Below are positions 56,601 through 64,000 of a stretch of 64,000 nucleotides of DNA, piece by piece (within the stretch, counting starts at the first letter, position 1; each line of letters opens with the position of its first letter). The stretch covers positions 11,525,501-11,589,500 of the forward strand of contig JALIRH010000014.1 of the NCBI GenBank assembly GCA_023055505.1, read 5' to 3'. Below the pieces are notes generated by a model. That model was not told the DNA's origin, did no database searches, and saw only the letters and a program-made list of their open reading frames with translations. The position numbers were made by a program, and so were the translations under genes. The stretch is from Callipepla californica brunnescens (lineage: Eukaryota > Chordata > Aves > Galliformes > Odontophoridae).

Positions 56601-59059
56601 GCCAGTCAGATGTGTAAGGATAAGCAGTAAAGAGCAATCTGCTGAGCGTGGCGAGTGAAGAAGGGAGCAAAATTCAGTGTATCCCTGTATGTCTGCAGCT
56701 GGGGTTTCTTTGCATAGCATAACCCAGCTCTCTGTGACTGAAGTGCTCCGTGCAGCTCAGCCCTGCTTTTCAAAACTGTCTGCACCGCTCACTGAGTTAC
56801 AGATCTCTCTTTTTTTTTCCTCTTTCTTTTTGTTTAAATCATGTGCCATACGGTACTGGTTCAGTAATTAACTGGTTCTTTAATAGAGCTACAATTACTT
56901 TGTTTCATGGGAAGGAAAAGAATGCATTCCAAGACAGAGCTACTTTCGACATCTGGGAACCTCCTAACAGCTGGCTATCTAATGAATATGCATCTGCTTA
57001 AGAGGCTGTAGTCCATTAATAAACCAATAGATATAAAACAGAAACAATCTTTGTCAGCTTCAAATGAGATTGGATGCAATGTGCTGTGAAGTGTCACTGT
57101 CACGCTGAATCGAGCCGCGGAGGTTAACGGTCGCTCTTTGGTACTGTGTCCTGCCAGGATGGGGGGTGAGGAACCTCAAAGCTGCGTGCCTGCTTTCTGC
57201 TGCCATTCCAGTCCTCCTTTCTCCTGGTGCAGGCTCCTTTCACAAAGGAGGATGTGGGTTTTTTTCTATTTAAGGCGTGAAGTTAACAGTATGAATAATA
57301 CCAAATGGTATTATAGCCAGGATATTTTATGGACGGTACAGTTAGAGCATTGTGATGGAAAAGAGACAATCAAAGTAAAGGGAAGAAGTGCTCACCCACG
57401 TCCTAGACTCACAATAGGAAACTCCCAAGGAGCGACCTCCAATAAGAGAGCCTTCCCCAGGGGTGGTCAGCCCTTAAATGGGCTCTGGGAGAGGTGGAGC
57501 CAGACTCCAGCCCTTCTGGTCACACGGGTGCATTGCCTTCACCTGTGCTCCCGCAGCTGACTCAGTGCTCAGGTTTTCAGTCAGTGGTTCAGGCCGTGAC
57601 TCAACAGTTCCCATGTATTTTTCCAACCCAATTGAGTTGGTATGTGAGGATACTGGGGAGGAGGTTCAGGAATGGGATGAAAGGCACTTATTTGAGAACT
57701 GGGTCTTTGTAAGGGGACTAAGAGCAGCCCCTGAGCTGCGCTGTATGACAGCACTGCTGTCGGTGCAATAGATGCCCTAAGAAACAATGGCAGTGACCTT
57801 ATTGGACTGCGTGAGTGTCTGAGCTCTTAAAGGTTTTATCTGCACTTGTTCCAAGGCATATAGCATCCCGTGCTGTCCCAACCTGGAGCAGCATCTCTTA
57901 TTTTTGCAGTAGTCATTTCCTGAGATGTTTTCTCCCATAAAATGTGGATTTAGCATTATTTTAAGCACCCATACCCTTCATGCATAGGTATCCAATCCAG
58001 CCACCGGTCAGATACCTTCTTTCCAAAGGATGATCCTGCAGAACAGCGGCCCCTTGAAGCAACAGTAATTATTTTTGATGGGAAGAGGTTGAGGAGGTAG
58101 AATTGTTCTCAGAGAAAAGTTCAGATTTCATTTTAAGCCACAGTAGTGGTAAAACCTAGAGCCCACTGTTAAATAACGTGTCTGCAGGCACGCTGGGACA
58201 GAGGTGTGTGCATCTTTTATTTTGGGAACTGAGAGAGTTTCCTTGCCTAGAAAACCACGAAGCAGCAATCCCACTGCCTATAAAAGAGGCAAAGCCAAGA
58301 ATTTGGGCTGGTTTTGCCCAGGTTGTGTTGCAGGTTGTAAGGGCAGTTATTCTTCAAGCATCCACATCCCATCTTCCACCTCCTCGTCCTCACCTGGAGC
58401 CCTCACCTGTACTGCCCGCGGGGCAGGGAGTTTGGCAGCTGCTGGGTGATCCTTTGAAGGTCATTGAGAACTTGTGCTAGGTGGATAGCATCTCCAGGCA
58501 GGCTAATCTAGCCCAGGGTTTGGGTCTGTTGTTTCTTACTTTCTGCAGACAAAGGAGTTCTCTTTTCCCTGACGCCTTGTCACAGTGTACTCCTTGCCCT
58601 GCTCTGGCAGAGACAAATCCAACCAGCAAAGCTCTGGTTATGAGGATTGGAGCCCTCGTCCATTTGGAGTACAGCAGGTGGGTCCCAGATCAGCAACGCA
58701 CCTTCCCTCCCCTGCGAGCTCTGCCTTTCACCCCAGAACGAGCAGCAATAAATGTTACAGTTTTATCTTTCTGAGATGGACGAAAGAGCAAACTGTAATG
58801 GAGGGCTGTCCTTTTAAATACTTCTACTTTTCAAGGTCACTGTGAAGCTTTTATCAATCAGAAAGCTAAATTCATACAAAAAGAAGTACCACCGTAATGA
58901 ACCAAAGCATATCTTGAACCGTATCCCTGCAGCAGAATACAAATTATCCAAGGAAGGTGTGTTCCCTGAGTTCAGCATCCCCGTGAGCACCGAGGAAGTA
59001 AGCAGAGAAGCCACTGTTGTGTGTTCCCATCTATCAATCTCTTGTCTTCTTTTTTCTTC
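53661..59059. other. Downstream intergenic region, first part
   Basis: Unique-looking sequence with ORFs under 145 codons and no recognisable protein. A perfect hairpin lies at 57295-57314, and an unidentified block at about 57250-57780 has LTR-like texture. In human synteny as I recall it, LSM11 lies beyond CLINT1 in convergent orientation, but I find none of its coding sequence here. Confidence 0.65.
57295..57314. repeat. Perfect small inverted repeat ATAATACC-AAAT-GGTATTAT
   Basis: An 8-bp perfect stem with a 4-nt loop. It is too short for a miRNA precursor or a terminator in a vertebrate. Confidence 0.85.
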
Positions 59060-59420
59060 CTTCTTCTTTTCTGTAATTGATTTATTAATTGTAGCATCTT
59101 AATGATCTATTTAAAATAAATAAACCATTTACACCATTTCAAAGGTATTTTGTGATATTCAGCTGATATTAAAATAGCACCAGCCTTATGTGCTTTTTCA
59201 GCAAGTGACCTAATTAGTTAATAAAGTAATTGAATATTAAAAAGGATGTTGCAAGTGATTAAAATTTAAGAGCCTTCAGAACATTATTAAAGCTATAAAT
59301 CATACATCACTGTTTTAATTTGCATAGCTACAGAATTACTAATGGTCCCACGTGCATAAGCTACTTGGCAATTAGTCTTTTAACAAACTGTTGGTAATAC
59401 TGAGATTACCAAAACCTTTC
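59060..59420. promoter_or_regulatory. Candidate conserved noncoding element, ATTA- and octamer-rich
   Basis: An AT-rich block inside otherwise GC-richer sequence. It holds TAATTAG (59211-59217), several ATTAAA/TAATTG sites, a perfect octamer ATTTGCAT (59318-59325) and a CACGTG E-box (59349-59354). The density of homeodomain/POU-type sites and the sharp composition change suggest an enhancer. No conservation data were available. Confidence 0.35.
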
Positions 59421-61466
59421 CCCGTTTCTGACTTGCAAACAAACCCAGGATGAGAGAACGCTGAGGGTTAAGTTCCTAAAGGACAGGAATGGGGCTCCTT
59501 CACGGGGCTCTGTTCACCCAGCTGGAGGAGCACGTCCCACCGAGGTGTGAAGAGGTGAGGAAGGAGCGTCTGCCTCCGCTCTGAGCATCCCACACCGCCT
59601 TGGGTGATTTATTTTCCAGCCCAGTTCAATGTGCGTGAATGTCTTGACCCGGTGATGGAAGTTCTGTACTCCTGTCTGTCACAGTGACGTTTTCCTTTTT
59701 CATCACCTGGATCCCCAGCACTGAGGGGACCAAATAAAGAGCTCTGGCCCACAGCTGCGGTCCTTGGGCTGCAGGGAAGAGCCAAACCAATGGCTCATCA
59801 CCTTTTGCTCTCTTTGCTGGGGCTCACAGCCTCGTGGGAAACCTCAGGCATCTGCAGACAGCACATGGTTTGGAGAAACATCACTGATGGAGTGCCTGGC
59901 CCACTGAGCATGGGGCAGGAGGTGAGGGGGAAGCAGGCAGCGCTGCACGTTGCTCCCTTGTCCACGTGCCGTGCAGCCCCTTGGTTCCATCTGGTGCTGC
60001 TCTGGGGACAAAAACTGGCTCAGAGCATCGGTCTCTGATTGCCCCTTTGCCTTTGGTGCAGGCTGTGCCATCTTTTCTGGGAGCTGAGGCTTCGTCCCAG
60101 CCTCTCGCAGGGAGGTTAGGACGGTGCTGCGTGGCTCCCACTCTGCTCCCCCATTCCTTCCCATGCACACTCCCTGCAGGCACGCTGCTGCTGTCAGCTG
60201 CTATCACCACGTCAGGCACACGTCCTTTCCCTTTGGTGAAAAAGCAGACCTCACAGAATAGCATTTCCCCGCAAAACAAAGATGTCATTTCCACCCAGTC
60301 AGCAGAAGCCTTGATGTAGTTGTAGCTATTGAAGTGCTGCTCCATTACCAGCAGAATTCCTTTTTTGGTGCTGCAGAACTTTTCAGGAGCTGCCTTTGAA
60401 GCTGTTATTGGAGGTCAGGGTCCGCAGCCTCTTGCAGTATCTCCCTGTCAGCCCGCAGCACTGAAAGCCCTCACACTGAGCACGGTGACAAATTGCAGCT
60501 CTTTGTTCATTAGTTTACACTGCAAAACAGACACGAGGCCGAGGATGGCTCTCAGCAAGTGCTTCACACTGACGCTGATGTTTGCGTTGTCTCAAGAGGT
60601 CGGAAGCAGCACGACCCACTTTTCTCAAGGGTCTGTGTTTTTAATTAGAACAGCAAACTGAGGAGTGGGTGGCTTCAGAGCATCCCGGCCCAACAAGGGA
60701 TGACAAGAACGCAGCTGTTTCTAAAATCAACTAATTACTACCTGCTATCTTACAGGTACGAAGCCGTCACTGCCTGATGAAGGTGGCTTAGCAAACGTGC
60801 AGACATCACTGCATGGCAAACACCAAGCTGAGGGCAAAGGGGCGTTGCAGAAGACAGAGGTTTGTGCCCACTTGCACTGTTTGGCCAAATTTAGGGCTGT
60901 TTAAGTCCCATTCTGCATGTGATGTGAGAAGCAGGTGGAGCTGGAGCACACACAACCCTTTTCCTATCCCGTTTTCCTGCCCAGTGTGGTTGGTAACTTT
61001 CTCGTAGACTACTTTGCAATCCTAACACTTTGTTATGGGAACAACCACTCCTGTATGGGACACCATCTGTGCAAGGCAGGGCTTCTGGAACAGGGTGTCA
61101 TGTCTAAACAAGTGCCTGTGCAAATTAGGCAGCAGACTTTTAGCCCCAGAGCCACGATTGAGATCAAAGTGCAGGCCTGGAAGCACCATCACCACATTGC
61201 TGACCCACCCCAACACAACACTGGAAGAGCTCCTGTGGGAGTACCATCCCATAGCTGTCACAGCCCACCCCAACCACAGCCTCCAAGCCAACAGCACAGG
61301 TCTTACAGCAGCCAACAGCAGAGGCACAAAGCATATCCTTCCAGTGCTGTTTGAACTCGTTTACCCCAGGGTTTGAGCTGGCCTTTGAGCAAGGTGCACG
61401 GCGCGGGGAGGTCTCGCCAAGAGCCCCCACCTTCCCACCACGTCCCACTGTTCTCATTTTGGAGCC

Positions 61467-61496
61467 TCAAAGCAACTACAGTCAAAGCAACTACAC
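61467..61496 (+). repeat. 15-bp tandem repeat x 2 (TCAAAGCAACTACAG/C)
   Basis: Two adjacent copies differ at the last base and are followed by TCAAGC, a broken third start. Confidence 0.88.
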
Positions 61497-62076
61497 TCAA
61501 GCATTCCTCCAGTTGTTTCTTCCACCATTCTGAGAACGTGGTGATGCTGCCTAACAATGTTTACCTGCACTTCTCAAAGCAGAACCACCTCAGAGCCCTT
61601 CTTCCAGCAGAGAAGCATCAAGTCAGTCACTCCCCGCTTCCTGGCTCAGCTGTTTCCAGCCTCGCAATACAGACCATGGTTCACACAAATGCAGCCACAG
61701 CTCTCCGCTCTGCTCCTTCCTTCCTTTCACAGCGTGGTGTCCTGTTTGCCATCCTTCCTGCTGCTACATCAGTCCGACAGCATCAGATTTTCCACTCAAA
61801 CCCCCACATCCTTTTCCTGCTCAGACTGCTGCGTGCTTGTCCCACTGACCACGCTGATGTGACCAACTCGCCGTGCTCGGGCCGGGCCCTGGGGCAGAAG
61901 GGGGCTGGCTCCCTTCTTCAAGCCCTGCAGCAGTGTGTGACACACGATGACAGCACCCACGGCCTCAAAGAACATTATTTGGGTGTTTTCCACACCACGT
62001 CACTTGCACTTGCACTTCCACAAGGACACTTACCTGCAGAACTGCTCTTAGCATGGGGGGGATGCACGGGGAGAGC

Positions 62077-62108
62077 CCCGGGGATCCCTTCCAACCACTG
62101 CGTTCTGC
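62077..62108 (+). mobile_element. CR1 3'-end remnant, sense orientation
   Basis: GGGATCCCTTCCAACCACTG followed by CGTTCTGCAAT resembles the CR1 3' tail (CCCTTCCAACCC...ATTCTGTGATT) on the + strand. It is short and diverged. Confidence 0.45.
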
Positions 62109-62133
62109 AATATAGCATTTCAGCCTGTAAATC

Positions 62134-62336
62134 AGCACAGAACCGTTTGAGTTGGATGGGACCCTTAAAGGCCAAGCTGCCCAGCTGCCCTGCAATGAAC
62201 AGACACCCACAGCTCCATCAGTGCTCACAGCCCCTCCATCCTCACCTCGGCTGCATCACCTCTGTGGTTGACCTGTGCCAGTTCCTCACCGCCCTCGCTG
62301 TCCAAAGCTTCTTCCTTATGTCCAAGCCTAAACCCC
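62134..62336 (-). mobile_element. CR1-type LINE fragment, antisense
   Basis: The + strand carries GTTTGAGTTGGATGGGACCC, then TGCAATGAACAGACACCCAC, CAGCTCCATCAGTGCTCACAG, CCTGTGCCAGTTCCTCACC and CTTCTTCCTTATGTCCAAGC. All are in the order expected for the reverse complement of a CR1 3' region. It is diverged and truncated at its 5' end near 62336. Confidence 0.85.
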
Positions 62337-62408
62337 AGCGCACAGCGGGCTCTGTCCCCCATCCTCAGCCCCGGGGATGGAGGCGGCCGTGGGATTCCCC
62401 TTCCCCTG

Positions 62409-62422
62409 CTGCCACCTCGCGG
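62409..62422 (-). promoter_or_regulatory. CTCF-type binding site
   Basis: CTGCCACCTCGCGG is an exact reverse complement match to the published core CCGCGNGGNGGCAG. It lies in a short CpG-rich patch between CR1 remnants, about 10 kb downstream of the CLINT1 stop codon. Occupancy is not known. Confidence 0.55.
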
Positions 62423-62550
62423 CTGCAGCGGGCGGGGAGCGGCGGTGCGGGGCTGAGCTCCGCCGGGGAACGCTCGGGAGATGCGGTCCCCACCTCCAGC
62501 AGCAGAGCTGCTCTGGGCCGGGGGGAACGGCCCAGCAAGCTGCCCTGCGC

Positions 62551-62610
62551 AGAACCATAGGGCCACGAAGGTTGGGAAGGAGCTCTAAGATCATCTGGTC
62601 CAACCCAGCG
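62551..62610 (-). mobile_element. CR1-type LINE 3'-end fragment, antisense
   Basis: AGAACCATAGGGCCACGAAG, then GTTGGGAAGGAGCTC and AAGATCATCTGGTCCAACCC, matches the reverse complement of the CR1 3' end. Only about 60 bp remain. Confidence 0.8.
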
Positions 62611-64000
62611 TTACGCTCCAGTTTGTGCCCGTTCTCCATCCAACGAGAATGATATCTGCTTTAAATATTCAAACACTTATTCAGACTCCAAGCAGGCTGA
62701 GCATCACGCAGCCTGACCCGACTGAAGGTGTCCATCGGCACACGGGTATCTGCAGCACTACAACTCCTGACAGCCCCTCTGTCACCCACTTAAGGACTGC
62801 GAGGCTGTGGGAAACACATCATCAAGCCTAAGGAGCCACGTTGTGAGCAGCGATGGGACAGACTCAGAAACAGCACGATGAGAGCTCCAAGGCAGGTAAG
62901 GAACCGTGGGGAATCTGCTATCCAAAAAGAGACAAACTGACATCAGAACCAGAGGTAAATGTGCTGTGCAGAGCACCAGGACAGCAGCTGAACTCAGGAA
63001 TGGGATTTTGAACCGTGCCTTCCCACTCCAATGGCATTTTCCTTCATCAGAGCAATGGTCTCGTTGGATATGAGACAAATGTCTGCTTAAGTACTCTCAG
63101 ACACGCATCACCTGCAAGCAAATAAACCCCACACCCCGCGGGTCTGAGCCAGCCTATGAGAATGAAGTTTCCAGTGCGTGTGGCAGCCCATTTTAGCAGG
63201 CCTTCCTGCACGGAGTTCAGGTTCCAATAGCTATGAGCAGCAGAAGAAGGAAGAAAGCTCAAGTTTTCTTCAGCAGTGTCAAATTTGCTTCGTGGAAAGC
63301 TCAGGAATGCAACTGCTGCAGATAACCCATGCTGTGAGTCGGGTTAGGAAGGCATTACAGTGCTTCAGCACTGCACAACACCGGGCAGCAGCTCCCGTCC
63401 TTTGCACTTGTCAATTTAATCCAAAAGAGCAAGCAGGAGCCCACTGCCACCGCCTGTAATGACATCAGAGAGATATCAGACACGTGGCAGAAAGGGCAGG
63501 CTCCCAGCGTGAAACTACACTTCAAATGCAAACGAAAGTCAGTGGCTACAGACCTCTGTGAATTTGCTGCCTGATCCCTCTCACGACACCCACCCTCACT
63601 CACTGGAGCTTCCAGCTGCAGGTTTTGTTTTCTTTAAGCAGTCTGCAGGGTCGCACTGGGAATGATTCCTTTAGAAAACACCTGAATTCCCCCAGCAGAT
63701 TTGTTATCACCTCTAGCAAGCTGCACCCACATCCTTAGCACCTGTGATGCAAACACAGCTGGGACCAAACAGGCTCCTGGCAGCCAGGCTCTGCGTGGCT
63801 CTGCTCACACTGCAGGGCAGCTCTGCATCTCCCAGCTCCTGGAAAACCACCTCGGGATGGCACGGTGAGGATACATCCCACGTGGCAGCTCTGAGTGCTC
63901 AGCATGGTACTTATATTCTTCAGCATGAAGCTCACTCATTTTGCACCTCTAAGAAGACAGGCATGGGGATGGTCTTGAGGATGAACACCCTTCTGAACGT

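Larger units (their letters stand above)
59421..64000. other. Downstream intergenic region, GC-rich C-skewed part
   Basis: GC-richer sequence whose + strand looks richer in C than G. It contains CR1 remnants at 62077-62610, a 15-bp tandem repeat at 61467-61496, a small CpG-rich patch at 62370-62550 with a CTCF-type site, and a 395-codon ORF judged doubtful. No known gene was recognised on either strand. Confidence 0.65.

Noticed and set aside
57295..57314. Hairpin as a miRNA precursor or transposon end.
   Set aside because: An 8-bp stem is far too short for a miRNA, and no matching inverted end was seen elsewhere.
62391..62400. GGGATTCCCC as an NF-kappaB element of a hidden promoter.
   Set aside because: A single 10-bp degenerate match without a visible gene or start site is not evidence of a promoter.
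53661..64000. LSM11, expected downstream by recalled human synteny.
   Set aside because: No minus-strand frame resembles the LSM11 Sm domain or its C-terminus, so it must lie outside the window or only its UTR enters it.
1..64000. Prokaryotic-type systems (CRISPR, toxin-antitoxin, phage, IS).
   Set aside because: The window is vertebrate genomic DNA with spliced CLINT1 throughout, and no regularly spaced repeats or bacterial genes exist in it.

Overview
This is a vertebrate nuclear window, almost certainly from a bird and probably a galliform such as chicken. The evidence is a large gene with small exons and long GT-AG introns, an unmethylated-type CpG-island promoter, low repeat density, and CR1-type LINE 3' ends (the avian signature repeat) as the main recognisable transposon. 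I see no bacterial-type operon, CRISPR array, tRNA, rRNA or defence system.

The window carries one protein-coding gene that I can prove: CLINT1 (clathrin interactor 1, also called epsinR, enthoprotin or EPN4), complete on the + strand. Twelve coding exons between 7349 and 52259 join without any frame error to a 652-residue protein. It has an N-terminal ENTH domain (about residues 16-150), a basic and acidic linker, a disordered middle with clathrin-, AP-1- and GGA-binding motifs, and a Met-rich C-terminal tail. All eleven introns begin with GT and end with AG. The protein acts in clathrin-coated vesicle traffic between the trans-Golgi network and endosomes and is a cargo adaptor for the SNARE Vti1b.

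Layout: 1-6960 is AT-rich, A/C-skewed intergenic sequence with no supportable gene. 6960-7850 is the CpG-island promoter, with two ZNF143/THAP11-type motifs, the 5'UTR and exon 1. 7390-29424 is a 22-kb first intron. 29425-36306 holds exons 2-6 (ENTH domain and linker). 36307-47199 holds exons 7-9 with long introns; intron 8 contains a CR1 fragment split by a solo LTR. 47200-52259 holds exons 10-12, and intron 9 contains a probable regulatory element with three evenly spaced homeodomain-type sites. 52260 to about 53660 is the 3'UTR with several poly(A) signals. From about 53660 to 64000 is gene-free intergenic sequence that becomes GC-rich and C-skewed, with CR1 remnants and one exact match to the CTCF consensus near 62.4 kb.

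The points most worth following up are a possible intronic polyadenylation event after exon 5 that would give an ENTH-only product, the three TGATTAATC sites at 51-52 bp spacing in intron 9, the CTCF site, the strand-skew switches at the gene borders, and an extra leucine in the clathrin-binding motif. I found no convincing new multi-gene system. Comparisons with human CLINT1, LSM11 and repeat families are from memory, not from a search.
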